NCBI RefSeq assembly: GCF_039822285.1 | Contig: NZ_JBAJEY010000003.1 | Coordinates: forward strand, 124,001-188,000 | Source of the DNA: Thiofaba sp039822285 | GTDB lineage: Bacteria; Pseudomonadota; Gammaproteobacteria; Halothiobacillales; Halothiobacillaceae | Length of the DNA stretch: 64,000 nt | Reading direction: 5' to 3' | Shown here: piece after piece, positions 44,807 through 55,430 of the stretch | Layout of the letters: the number at the start of each line of letters is the position of its first letter | Position numbering within the stretch: the stretch's first letter is position 1 | The notes under the pieces: generated by a model | Databases searched by the model: none | Told to the model about the DNA's origin: nothing | The model's input: only the letters and a program-made list of their open reading frames with translations | Position numbers and translations under genes: made by a program

Positions 44807-45508
44807 TCAGCGGCTGGCCTGCGGCAATTGCCGCAGGGGGTCGATCGGGTTGCCATCCAGGCGAATCTCGAAATGCAGCATGGGTTTGCCGGCCTCCGCC
44901 TGCCCCATGCGGGCGATGATCTGACCAGACTGCACAGTTTCGCCCTCACTGACCAATAAAGCCTGGTTATAGGCGTATGCACTCAAGAAACGCTCATCGT
45001 GTTTCAAGATGATGAGCTTGCCATAACCCGCAAGGCCCGAACCGCTGTAGACCACCTCCCCGCTCGCCGCCGCGCGCACCGGCTGGCCAAGCTCGCCCGC
45101 AATGTCGATCCCCTTGCGGGTTGCATGCCCCTGAACGAAGGTCGTGACCACGCGGCCCTCGGTGGGCCAGACCCAGGGGATCCTGCCGATTGGCGGCAGC
45201 GGGGGGGAAGCCTTGCGCATCTTGCCGGAGGCTTGCGGGCCGGGATCCGAGGCGGCCCCCTCTTGCGTCACGCGATTTTCCGCCAGCACAAGCCGCTGAC
45301 CGACATGGAGGGTGTAGGGGGGACGCAGGCCGTTGCGGCTCGCCAGCTCACGCCAATCCATGTCATAGGCGGTGGCGATGGAATACAGGGTTTCCCCACG
45401 CTTGACGACATGCACGCCGTCCTCCGGGACAAAGCGGACCGCCGGCCCGGAACAACCGGTCAAGACGAGCAAGAGACCGACAACGAGAAGGCGTGCACTC
45501 GGAGACAT
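44807..45508 (-). CDS. nlpD: Lipoprotein NlpD (LysM, degenerate M23)
   Basis: NlpD (233 aa) is an outer-membrane lipoprotein that activates a cell-wall amidase at division. It has a lipobox signal (LLLVLTGC, Cys at about 19), a LysM domain (VHVVKRGETLYSIATAYDMD) and a C-terminal M23-like domain. The metal-binding residues of true M23 peptidases are missing: TRKGIDIAG has no His before GxD, and AYAYNQ replaces AYxHN. So it is probably catalytically dead, as in E. coli NlpD. Confidence 0.93.
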   Translation of the reverse strand: MSPSARLLVVGLLLVLTGCSGPAVRFVPEDGVHVVKRGETLYSIATAYDMDWRELASRNGLRPPYTLHVGQRLVLAENRVTQEGAASDPGPQASGKMRKASPPLPPIGRIPWVWPTEGRVVTTFVQGHATRKGIDIAGELGQPVRAAASGEVVYSGSGLAGYGKLIILKHDERFLSAYAYNQALLVSEGETVQSGQIIARMGQAEAGKPMLHFEIRLDGNPIDPLRQLPQASR

Positions 45509-45521
45509 CACGCTCTGTGGC

Positions 45522-46097
45522 CTAGGTCATCAGGACATAGGCCACCCCGACCACGACCACCAACCCCCAGCCAAGCCACTCCATGAACGGCCGCAGGCGT
45601 GCCTCGAAGGCGGCGCCAAAGCGCGCCATGAGCCAGGCCACGAGGAAGAAACGCCCGCCCCGTCCGCACAGAGAGGCGAGTAAGAAGGGGATGAGCGGCA
45701 TGCCGAGTGCACCGGCAGTGATCGTGAAGGCCTTGTAGGGGATGGGCGAGAAGCCGGCGAGGAAGACCGCCCAGAAGCCCCATTCGGAAAACCAGGCACG
45801 TGCCTTGTCCATCGCCGGGGCATAGCCCATCTGCTCGATCCACGGCGTGAGCAGGTCGAGGAACAGGGCGCCGAGCAGGTAACCGAACAAGCCGCCCACC
45901 ACCGAGGCCAGGGTGGTGAGCAGTGCCAGCCGCCACCAGGCGGGCGGGCGGGCCACGCACATCGGGGCCAGCAGCACGTCCGGTGGGATCGGGAAAAAGG
46001 AGGACTCGGCAAAGCTTAAGCCCCCCAGGAACCAGGGCGCGCGGGGGTGACCGCTCCAGCCGATCACCCGGTCGTACAGGGCGCCGAACACTCTCAT
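45522..46097 (-). CDS. yqaA: YqaA-family inner-membrane protein (DedA/SNARE-associated)
   Basis: A 191 aa membrane protein with about four helices and the DedA-like motif FLAGFSPIPYKAFTITAG together with FFPIPPDVLLAPM at the first re-entrant loop. Start MRVFGALYDRV is supported by GAGG 8 nt upstream; the frame also opens from a TTG six codons earlier. YqaA genes between pcm and nlpD occur in many Gammaproteobacteria. DedA proteins act in lipid-carrier translocation, but the role of YqaA is not established. Confidence 0.85.
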   Translation of the reverse strand: MRVFGALYDRVIGWSGHPRAPWFLGGLSFAESSFFPIPPDVLLAPMCVARPPAWWRLALLTTLASVVGGLFGYLLGALFLDLLTPWIEQMGYAPAMDKARAWFSEWGFWAVFLAGFSPIPYKAFTITAGALGMPLIPFLLASLCGRGGRFFLVAWLMARFGAAFEARLRPFMEWLGWGLVVVVGVAYVLMT

Positions 46098-46107
46098 CCA
46101 AACATCC

Positions 46108-46785
46108 TCATGCAAGGGCCCCGCTGATCAGCGGGACGAAACTGGCAGGCTCCAGCACCTGCTCGCGAAGCTCGCCTGCCTCGCGCCGGATCATCAAGAG
46201 CTTCTGCGTGCCGCCCTGCGGCCCGACGGGGATGACCATCCGCCCCCCCTCGGCGAGCTGCTCCACCAGGCGCGGGGGAAGGGTGTCCGGCGCGGCGGCC
46301 ACCAGGATGGCATCGTACGGCGCATGCGCGGACCAGCCTTGCCAGCCATCCGCGTGGCGCAGGCGGACGTTAAAGCGCTCCAGAAGCCTGAGTCGTTCCC
46401 GGGCCTGATCCTGCAGGGCCTTGATCCGTTCGATGCTGAACACCTGGTTGGTGAGATGGGCGAGGATGGCAGTCTGGTAGCCGGAGCCGGTACCGATCTC
46501 CAGCACCTTGCCGGGCACGCCATCGCGCAGGATCGCCTCGCTCATGCGCGCCACGGTGTAGGGCTGGGAGAGGGTCTGGCCATGACCGATCGGCAGCGCG
46601 GTATCCTCGTAGGCACGCCCGGCGAGGGCCTCGTCGACGAACAGGTGGCGCGGGGTGCGCCGGATGGCCTCCAGCACCCGGGCATCACGGATGCCGGCGG
46701 CCTGCAGGCGCTCGATCAGGCGCTCGCGCACCCGCGGGGAGGTCAACCCGCTGCCGCGGATCAGAGGGTCACGCTGGACCGGCAT
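46108..46785 (-). CDS. pcm: Protein-L-isoaspartate O-methyltransferase
   Basis: Pcm (225 aa) methylates isoaspartyl residues so that aged proteins can be repaired. Motifs: LPIGHGQTLSQPYTVARMSE, SAM site VLEIGTGSGYQTAILA, PYDAILVAAAPDTLPPRLVE and LAEGGRMVIPVG. The start MPVQRDPLIRGS overlaps the surE end by 17 bp. surE-pcm-(yqaA)-nlpD-rpoS is a stress-survival cluster. Confidence 0.95.
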   Translation of the reverse strand: MPVQRDPLIRGSGLTSPRVRERLIERLQAAGIRDARVLEAIRRTPRHLFVDEALAGRAYEDTALPIGHGQTLSQPYTVARMSEAILRDGVPGKVLEIGTGSGYQTAILAHLTNQVFSIERIKALQDQARERLRLLERFNVRLRHADGWQGWSAHAPYDAILVAAAPDTLPPRLVEQLAEGGRMVIPVGPQGGTQKLLMIRREAGELREQVLEPASFVPLISGALA

Positions 46786-47524
46786 CGGGCAGCCAGGCAC
46801 CAAGCACGCCTAGGGCGTCGTGCCGGGTCATGTCGAAATGGATCGGGGTGACGGAGATGAAGCCCTCGCGCAGGGCCTGGAAATCGGTGCCCTCACCCTC
46901 GTCGGCCGCCGCCCCCGCCATGCCGATCCAGTAGATCGGTTTGCCGCGCGGGTCGGTGTCGGCCACCATCGGCGCGGAAGGATGGCGCTTGCCGAGGCGG
47001 GTGGCGCGCAGGCCCCGCACCGCCTCCCAAGGGCGATCCGGCACGTTGACATTGAGCAGGGTGTCGCGCGGCAAGGGGTGATCCCCCATGTTCTCGAGCA
47101 GCAGGCGCACGGCGCGACAGGCGGTGTCCAGGTGGACGGGCTCAAAGGTCTCCATCGACACGGCGATGGCCGGCAGGCCGAGCGAGCGCCCCTCCGTGGC
47201 CGCCGCCACGGTGCCGGAGTAGAGCACATCATCGCCCAGGTTCGGACCATGGTTGATGCCGGAGAGGACGATGTCCGGACGAAAGGGCAACAGGCCGGTC
47301 AGGGCCAGGTGCACACAGTCGGTCGGCGTACCGTCCACCGCCCAGACATCGTCCTCCAGGCGCTTGGGCCGCAGCGGACGGGAGAGGGTCAGCGAATTGC
47401 TCGCCCCGCTGCGGTCGCGATCGGGGGCCACAATGACCACCCGGCCGAGCGGACGCATGGCCTCGGCCAGGGCGCGCAGGCCGGGTGAGTAGACGCCATC
47501 ATCGTTGGAAACCAGGATATCCAT
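46769..47524 (-). CDS. surE: Survival protein SurE (5'/3'-nucleotidase)
   Basis: SurE (251 aa) is a metal-dependent nucleotidase/exopolyphosphatase. The metal site ILVSNDDGVYSPGLRAL is at the N terminus, followed by VIVAPDRDRSGASNSLTL and VLSGINHGPNLGDDVLYSGT. It is the first gene of the surE-pcm-yqaA-nlpD-rpoS series and divergent from the Smr gene. Confidence 0.96.
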   Translation of the reverse strand: MDILVSNDDGVYSPGLRALAEAMRPLGRVVIVAPDRDRSGASNSLTLSRPLRPKRLEDDVWAVDGTPTDCVHLALTGLLPFRPDIVLSGINHGPNLGDDVLYSGTVAAATEGRSLGLPAIAVSMETFEPVHLDTACRAVRLLLENMGDHPLPRDTLLNVNVPDRPWEAVRGLRATRLGKRHPSAPMVADTDPRGKPIYWIGMAGAAADEGEGTDFQALREGFISVTPIHFDMTRHDALGVLGAWLPDAGPA

Positions 47525-47601
47525 GCAACCCCGTCATGCCCCTGTGGTCGAAGCACTCACTATACTGATGGCCCGTGTTCCGTCCACCCCACCCCCGAGC
47601 C

Positions 47602-48132
47602 ATGAACGAGGACGACATCCGACTGTTCCACGAGGCGATCGGCGCCCTGAGCGGCGAGATCCGTCCCCTCCACCATGAGCGGGTGACCCACCGGCCACCC
47701 CGTCCGTCCGCACGCCCTCGCCAGCGTGAGCTGGATACGGAGCGGATCGTCCAGGACATGCTCAGCGACTACGACCCGGGGGAGCTGGAGCATGGCGAGG
47801 TGCTGCTCTACCTGCGCGAGGGGGTCTCGCGCCAGGTGCTGAAAAGGTTACGCCGCGGGCAATACAGCGTGGGCGCGGTGCTCGACCTGCACGGGCACAC
47901 GATCGATGAGGCCCGCGCGGCCCTCGCCGCCTTCCTCAACCAGCAGCGGACGGGGCCGCACCGCTGCGTGAGGATCATCCACGGCAAGGGCTACAACTCC
48001 CCCCATGGCCAGGGCAAGCTCAAACGCCTGCTCAACCGCTGGCTGCCGCAACGTGAGGACGTGCTGGCCTTCTGCTCGGCGCGACCGATGGATGGCGGCA
48101 CGGGAGCGGTGTATGTGCTGTTGAAGGGGTGA
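47602..48132 (+). CDS. Smr-domain protein
   Basis: A 176 aa cytoplasmic protein with a C-terminal Smr (small MutS-related) domain: LDLHGHTIDEARAALAAFL and VRIIHGKGYNSPHGQGKLK hold the family's DLHG and HGKG motifs. The N-terminal half is charged and probably extended. Small stand-alone Smr proteins in Gammaproteobacteria (SmrA/SmrB type) act as endonucleases; which role applies here cannot be seen. A TATACT -10-like box lies at 47561. The frame is open from a GTG at 47575 too. Confidence 0.88.
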   Translation: MNEDDIRLFHEAIGALSGEIRPLHHERVTHRPPRPSARPRQRELDTERIVQDMLSDYDPGELEHGEVLLYLREGVSRQVLKRLRRGQYSVGAVLDLHGHTIDEARAALAAFLNQQRTGPHRCVRIIHGKGYNSPHGQGKLKRLLNRWLPQREDVLAFCSARPMDGGTGAVYVLLKG

Positions 48133-48187
48133 GCGGGATCATCGGCCCGGGGCTGATTGTTTCAAAAGGGCTTTGAAACAGCCCGGA

Positions 48188-48245
48188 GGGCGCCGCTCCT
48201 ACAGACAAGGCACCCTGTCTGTAGGAGCGGCGCCCCCGCCGCGAC
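48188..48245. repeat. REP pair with heads facing inward, after the Smr gene
   Basis: Two type-y REPs in inverted order form a 20 bp perfect stem (48188-48207 with 48216-48235) around the loop AGGCACCC; the GTAG heads meet in the middle. A further hairpin GTTTCAAA-AGGGC-TTTGAAAC lies at 48159-48179, and a fragment of a type-z REP at 48141-48157. The stem may act as a terminator between the convergent Smr and hypothetical genes, although there is no T-run. Confidence 0.8.
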
Positions 48246-48278
48246 CCAATCCTAAGACGCCAAGCTACGGACGCATAC

Positions 48279-48782
48279 TCAGTCATGCTGTCCCATGGAC
48301 GGCTCGGCCACGAAGGGGAATTCCGCCACCCACATCTCCTGCCCCACGATGGCGCTCACCTTCGCCACCCAATCGCTGCGGCCGCTGCTGCACACCGGCA
48401 AGATGACCTTGGCGCGAAAGCTGCCATCGGCCTGACGGGTGAGGGTGTAGCGGTTGAGCCCCATGTCCATGCCGACCATAACGAAGTCCACCGAGGCCGC
48501 CCCGGCCTTGGGCAGGGCGGCCTCGGGCAGGCGCAGTTCGAGCTCGAAGGGGCGCAGGGGGCGCACATCGCCGCTAAGCTGTAGCGCCAGCATGCGGGGC
48601 GGATCGGAAACGGTGCACGGCCCGCCCACCGGGGAGCAGGACGGCGCGGGGAGCTTGACCACCTGCCCGGCGAAGGGCAGGTCGGGGGCGCGCAGGCGTG
48701 AGAAGTCGTGCTGGAGGACGTACAGCAACAGGCCGATGACCACTGCACTCCCCAGCCACCATTTCGCATCGCTCATCTGCAT
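48279..48782 (-). CDS. Hypothetical membrane-anchored periplasmic protein
   Basis: I do not recognise this 167 aa protein with certainty. It has one N-terminal membrane helix (WWLGSAVVIGLLLYVLQ, residues ~8-24) and a periplasmic beta-rich domain with two Cys near residues 49 and 55 (SCSPVGGPC) and a third at about 131. The segment VMVGMDMGLNRYTLTRQADG followed by a FRAKVILP strand resembles FixH/YtkA-like beta-sandwich domains, some of which handle copper. GAGGGG lies 9 nt before the start. It stands between REP elements, apart from any operon. Confidence 0.7.
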   Translation of the reverse strand: MQMSDAKWWLGSAVVIGLLLYVLQHDFSRLRAPDLPFAGQVVKLPAPSCSPVGGPCTVSDPPRMLALQLSGDVRPLRPFELELRLPEAALPKAGAASVDFVMVGMDMGLNRYTLTRQADGSFRAKVILPVCSSGRSDWVAKVSAIVGQEMWVAEFPFVAEPSMGQHD

Positions 48783-48844
48783 GTTGCTATCCCCTCAGCC
48801 TCAGGCTGAGCAAGGTTAGCCGATCGCCCCTCCCTGGAACAGCT

Positions 48845-48906
48845 GTAGGGGCGGCGCCCCGCCGCAATGAGGCACAAGGCCATCGGCCCGGGGGCGGGCC
48901 TCCTAC
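48845..48906. repeat. REP pair (BIME), heads outward
   Basis: GTAGGGGCGGCGCCCCGCCG (type y, plus strand) faces GTAGGAGGCCCGCCCCCGGG (type z, minus strand) with a short spacer. It lies upstream of the hypothetical membrane protein gene, 70 bp from the next pair. Confidence 0.85.
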
Positions 48907-48976
48907 TATGCAGGTTGAATTTTCGCCTTGTGCGGGCGCTCCAAAACCATCCTGATGGATGGTTCTGAACCCCCGT

Positions 48977-49038
48977 GTAGGAGCGGCGCCCCGCCGCGAT
49001 GGGGCGTAAGGCCATCGGCCCGAGGGCGGGCCTCCTAC
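48977..49038. repeat. REP pair (BIME), heads outward
   Basis: GTAGGAGCGGCGCCCCGCCG (type y, plus) faces GTAGGAGGCCCGCCCTCGGG (type z, minus); same layout and spacer as the pair at 48845-48906. Between the two pairs lies a further hairpin AACCATCC-TGAT-GGATGGTT (48945-48964). Together they fill the 269 bp gap between two hypothetical genes. Confidence 0.85.
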
Positions 49039-49051
49039 GCGCTGGGTGGAA

Positions 49052-49558
49052 TCAGTCCTTCAAACGTGCCTTGATGTTGCGGTAGTGCAGGGCCAGATCG
49101 TCCTTGAGCTGACGCGCGGCCTCGGCGGCCTCGTCCAGCGCCGCGCCGGTCTTGTCTTTCAGGGCATCGATCCGGGCAAGCAGGGTATTCCAGCCCTTCT
49201 CGGCCTCCTCCCACTCTTCGCGCACCTCCATGCCCATCAGCTTGGTCTGCAAGCGCAATTCGTCGCGCATCTGGCGCAGATCGTCCATGCCCTCGGCAAG
49301 GCGTTCCATGGGCTTGAGCCTGCGATATTGCCCCTCCAGCTCGTCCACCAGCTGACGGAATGACTCCATCATCTCGCTGGCCTGATAGGAGCCTTCGCTG
49401 CGGATGCGGCGCAGGGCGTTGCCCATGCGCTCCCATACCCGCTCGGCCTCCTGCCATTCCTCACGCGCCTCCATGCCCAACAGGTGCATCTGCACCTGCA
49501 ACTCGTCGCGCTGCTGCTTGAGGGCCTCAACCGTGGTATCGAACTGTTCCTTGATCAT
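49052..49558 (-). CDS. Hypothetical coiled-coil protein with an internal duplication
   Basis: A 168 aa, highly charged, all-helical soluble protein with no signal peptide or membrane segment; I do not recognise a family. It consists of two related halves of ~75 residues: RDELQVQMHLLGMEAREEW in the first and RDELRLQTKLMGMEVREEW in the second, each continuing EAE..W and ending RQL..DL/EL...YR. The ATG at 49558 has GAGG 8 nt upstream. It lies between a REP pair and mutT-thiE. Confidence 0.75.
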   Translation of the reverse strand: MIKEQFDTTVEALKQQRDELQVQMHLLGMEAREEWQEAERVWERMGNALRRIRSEGSYQASEMMESFRQLVDELEGQYRRLKPMERLAEGMDDLRQMRDELRLQTKLMGMEVREEWEEAEKGWNTLLARIDALKDKTGAALDEAAEAARQLKDDLALHYRNIKARLKD

Positions 49559-49602
49559 CACAATCACCTCGCTGGGACAGGGTCATAGACGAGTGTAGAC
49601 CA

Positions 49603-50523
49603 TTACCACCAGGCACGGATGCCGGCCACGCCCTGTGCGCCCAGTCCCACGGCGACGGGAAGCTCCGCCTCCCCCACCCCGCCCAGGGCGTAGACCGGCA
49701 GGGCATGATCGGCGATCAGCGCGGCAAAGCGCGGCCAACCCAGCGTTTCCGCGCCGGGGTGCGAGGCGGTGGGGAGCACGGGGGAGAGGAAGGCGTAATC
49801 CAGCCCGAGCCTCGCGGCCTGGGCCAGTTCGACCTCGTCATGGCAGGAGGCTCCCACCCAGGTCAGGCCCTCCGGCCGCGACGACATGGCCATCAGTCGG
49901 TGGCGATTGAGGTGCACGCCATCCGCGCCGAGGCGCAAAGCCGTCTCGGGATCGGCATTGAGGATGGCGCTCGCCCCTGCGGCGCGGATCAGGGGGATGG
50001 CGTGGCTGGCGAGCGCCAAGGCCTGCCCTCCGCGCAGCACGACCATCCTGATTCCCTGGCCCAAGGCGCGTTCAAGACGGGTAAGGAACTCTGCCTCGGA
50101 TGCGACCTCGCCGGTAATCAGACAACGCGACGGCAGGGCCAGGGCATTGACGATCGGCCGGTTGGCAGCCGGAAAGTCGCGCGCCTTGAGCGCGGCGGGC
50201 TCGACCCAATCGAGCGGCTGCCCCAGCCGGCCGCAGGGCTCCCCTCGCCAGGCGCTCACCCGCCAGACGTGTAACACCACTTCGCGCTCCGGATAGTGGT
50301 GGCGGACATCCATCCAGTGGTGGGCCTTAAGCGGCCGGAGGCCGACCTCTTCCTCGAGTTCGCGCACCAGGGCATCGTGCTCGGACTCGCCCGGTTCGAG
50401 CTTGCCACCGGGGAACTCCCACAGCCCGCCGAGGGGCTGATGGGGCAGGCGGCGGGCGATCAGCACCCGGCCATCATCCCCCTGGATGACGGCGCAGACC
50501 ACGCGCAAGGGAGGTTTGTCCAT
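49603..50523 (-). CDS. mutT: Nudix hydrolase fused to a ThiE-like domain (MutT-ThiE)
   Basis: A 306 aa two-domain protein. Residues ~5-130 are a MutT-type Nudix domain that cleanses oxidised dGTP, with the box GGKLEPGE...RELEEEVGL and FPGGKLEPG. Residues ~135-305 are a thiamine-phosphate-synthase-like TIM barrel (ILNADPETALRLGADGVHLN, FLSPVLPTASHPGAETLGW, VYALGGVG). This fusion is common in Gammaproteobacteria, downstream of argJ or secA as here; the ThiE half may not make thiamine. Start MDKPPLRVV. Confidence 0.93.
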   Translation of the reverse strand: MDKPPLRVVCAVIQGDDGRVLIARRLPHQPLGGLWEFPGGKLEPGESEHDALVRELEEEVGLRPLKAHHWMDVRHHYPEREVVLHVWRVSAWRGEPCGRLGQPLDWVEPAALKARDFPAANRPIVNALALPSRCLITGEVASEAEFLTRLERALGQGIRMVVLRGGQALALASHAIPLIRAAGASAILNADPETALRLGADGVHLNRHRLMAMSSRPEGLTWVGASCHDEVELAQAARLGLDYAFLSPVLPTASHPGAETLGWPRFAALIADHALPVYALGGVGEAELPVAVGLGAQGVAGIRAWW

Positions 50524-50596
50524 CCTTTCGCCCTTCATCGGTTCTGGCTTGAGGCCGCCACGGCACGCGACCCCCATGGGCCCAGCGAAGTGGAAG

Positions 50597-50621
50597 ATCG
50601 GCCCGGGGGCGGGCCTCCTAC
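50597..50621 (-). repeat. Single type-z REP
   Basis: On the minus strand GTAGGAGGCCCGCCCCCGGG, then CCGAT: one GTAG-headed palindrome of the same family as the pairs at 48.8-49.0 kb. It lies in the 137 bp gap between argJ and mutT-thiE. Confidence 0.8.
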
Positions 50622-50660
50622 GAGCGGTGACGGGTAGGCTCCGCGACGGCTGATGCGCCC

Positions 50661-51887
50661 TCAGCTGCGGTATTCCGCGTTGATCTTCACGTAGTCGTAG
50701 GAGAAATCGCAGGTCCAGACCGTCTCCTGCGCCTCGCCGCGCCCAAGATCCACGCGGATGGTGATCTCCGGCTCTTTCATCACCGCCGCCGCCTCGGCCT
50801 CCACATAGGCCGGATGGCGACCGCCGTGCTCCGCCACCAGCACCGGCCCCAGCCACAGGCGCACGGTGTTCACGTCCAGGTCGGTAATGCCGGCATAGCC
50901 GATGGCGGCCAGCAGGCGGCCGAGGTTGGGGTCGGAGGCGAACAACGCGGTCTTGATCAGCGGGGAATGGGCGATGGCCTTGCCGACCTTCAGGCACTCC
51001 TCGCCATTGCGCCCGCCCGTCACCTCGATGGTGACGAACTTGGTGGCGCCCTCCCCGTCGCGCGCCAGGGCCTGGGCGAGGAACACAGCCACCTCACGCA
51101 CGGCGCCGTAGAGCGCGGCATAGCCCGCCGACTGCTCAGAGTCGATGCTCACGCCCGCGGTGCCCGCGGCGATCAGGATGAAGCTGTCGTTGGTCGAGGT
51201 GTCACCGTCCACCGTCACCCGGTTGAAGGAGACGTTGGTGATCTCGCGCAGCATCTTCTCCAGGAGCGGCTGAGCCACGGCGGCATCGGTAGCAACATAG
51301 CCGAGCATAGTGGCCATGTTCGGATGGATCATGCCGGAGCCCTTGGCAATGCCGGTGACGGTGACGGTCTTGCCATCGATCTCCACCTGGCGGGAGAGCC
51401 CCTTGGCGACGATGTCGGTGGTCATGATCGCCTCGGCGGCGACCTCCCAGTTCGCCTCGCCGAGATGGGCCAAGGCCTTTGGCAGACCCGCCTCGATCCG
51501 ATCGACCGGCAACGGCTCCATGATCACCCCGGTGGAGAACGGCAGCACCTGCTCGGGCGCACAGCCCAGCTGCTGGGCCAGTGCCTCGCACACCCGGCGG
51601 GCGCGCGCCAGCCCATCCTCCCCGGTGCCCGCATTGGCATTGCCGGTGTTGACCACCAGGGCGCGGATCGGCTCACCCTTGGCGAGGAATTCACGGCAGA
51701 GGGTGACCGGGGCGGCGCAGAAACGGTTCTGGGTGAACACACCAGCGACGCGCGCCCCTTCGGGCAGGGTCATGACCAGGAGGTCCTTGCGGTTGGCCTT
51801 GCGCACGCCGGCCTCGGCCACGCCCAGGCGGATGCCGGCAATGGGCTTGAGGCTGCCGGGAGCGGGGGGATTCAGGTTGACAGGCAT
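50661..51887 (-). CDS. argJ: Arginine biosynthesis bifunctional protein ArgJ
   Basis: ArgJ (408 aa) transfers acetyl from N-acetylornithine to glutamate and can also use acetyl-CoA (N-acetylglutamate synthase). It is an Ntn-type enzyme that self-cleaves before the Thr in KGSGMIHPNMATMLGYVATD. Further motifs: VVNTGNANAGTGEDGL, PFSTGVIMEPLPVDRI and DGDTSTNDSFILIA. It lies 115 bp after secA. Confidence 0.97.
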   Translation of the reverse strand: MPVNLNPPAPGSLKPIAGIRLGVAEAGVRKANRKDLLVMTLPEGARVAGVFTQNRFCAAPVTLCREFLAKGEPIRALVVNTGNANAGTGEDGLARARRVCEALAQQLGCAPEQVLPFSTGVIMEPLPVDRIEAGLPKALAHLGEANWEVAAEAIMTTDIVAKGLSRQVEIDGKTVTVTGIAKGSGMIHPNMATMLGYVATDAAVAQPLLEKMLREITNVSFNRVTVDGDTSTNDSFILIAAGTAGVSIDSEQSAGYAALYGAVREVAVFLAQALARDGEGATKFVTIEVTGGRNGEECLKVGKAIAHSPLIKTALFASDPNLGRLLAAIGYAGITDLDVNTVRLWLGPVLVAEHGGRHPAYVEAEAAAVMKEPEITIRVDLGRGEAQETVWTCDFSYDYVKINAEYRS

Positions 51888-51956
51888 GATGGGACTCCTG
51901 CTTCCTTGGGGTAGGGGAATGGAAAGAGACGGGTGAGGGCTGGCCCTTTACCCCCC

Positions 51957-51990
51957 GCTCCGCGCCCGGAGGCGGGAGAGGGGCGCAAAG
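51957..51990. repeat. G-rich intergenic repeat motif between secA and argJ
   Basis: CGCTCCGCGCCCGGAGGCGG then GAGAGGGGCGCAAAG. The end GGGAGAGGGG-YG-YAAAG recurs at the outer ends of the two large structured loci (near 56019-56037 and 63640-63658). It is a short dispersed motif. Confidence 0.5.
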
Positions 51991-52002
51991 GATGGCGTCA
52001 GC

Positions 52003-54747
<2,745 letters not shown>

Positions 54748-54900
54748 CGCGAAACATTTTTCCTTGGAGAGATCCCTTGAACGGCCCTTGAGCCACTCAA
54801 CGAGGCAGGTACGAAGCCGCTTTCTAGGCGACAGAACCGGCTCATCTTAGACCAGAGCCCCCGCCTTTGGTAGGCTGAACGCTTGCCGGAGATCCCCGCC

Positions 54901-55341
54901 ATGGCCCTTGAGCGCCCCACCCTTCCCGCCACGCTGCTCGCCCACATCCAGCGCCGCCAGGCGCTCGAGGACGCCCTGCGCCGCGCCCTGCCCGAGGAGC
55001 TTGGCAGGCATGTGTTTCTGCTCAATGTCCGCGGCGATACCTTGGTCCTGGGTTGCGACGTGCAGGCCCTGATCACCCCGCTGCGCTTCCAGGCCCCCAA
55101 GCTTTTGGCCGCTGCTGGCGAGATGCTCCATGAGGGCCGGCCCGTGCGCGTGGCCTGGCGCACCCTCCCCCCGCCTCCCGAACGCAGCTCGCCGCTGCAC
55201 CCCCGCTACCCGTCCGCCGAGATCGCGGAGGGGGTGGAGGCCGCCGCCCGCTGCGTCACCGACCCCAAGCTCGGCTCGGCCCTGCACCGGCTGGCGCGGG
55301 CGGTGGGCAAGAGAAGACCGGAGACTGACCGCCCCAAATGA
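54901..55341 (+). CDS. DUF721/DciA-like protein
   Basis: A 146 aa protein of the DUF721 family. The N-terminal DciA-type domain has residues LEDALRRALPEELGRHVFLL, DTLVLGCDVQALITPLRFQA and PKLLAA. DciA proteins load the replicative helicase DnaB; short gammaproteobacterial members commonly sit between secA and lpxC, as here. The start MALERPTLP has GGAGA 8 nt upstream. A stem GGGGCGCC-ACT-GGCGCCCC (55345-55363, no T-run) follows the stop. Confidence 0.82.
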   Translation: MALERPTLPATLLAHIQRRQALEDALRRALPEELGRHVFLLNVRGDTLVLGCDVQALITPLRFQAPKLLAAAGEMLHEGRPVRVAWRTLPPPPERSSPLHPRYPSAEIAEGVEAAARCVTDPKLGSALHRLARAVGKRRPETDRPK

Positions 55342-55430
55342 CGCGGGGCGCCACTGGCGCCCCGGAGATGACATAGGCAGGTTCACAACAGCAAGGTTTT
55401 CTGGAAACCCCTGCGTGGACCAAAGGATGC

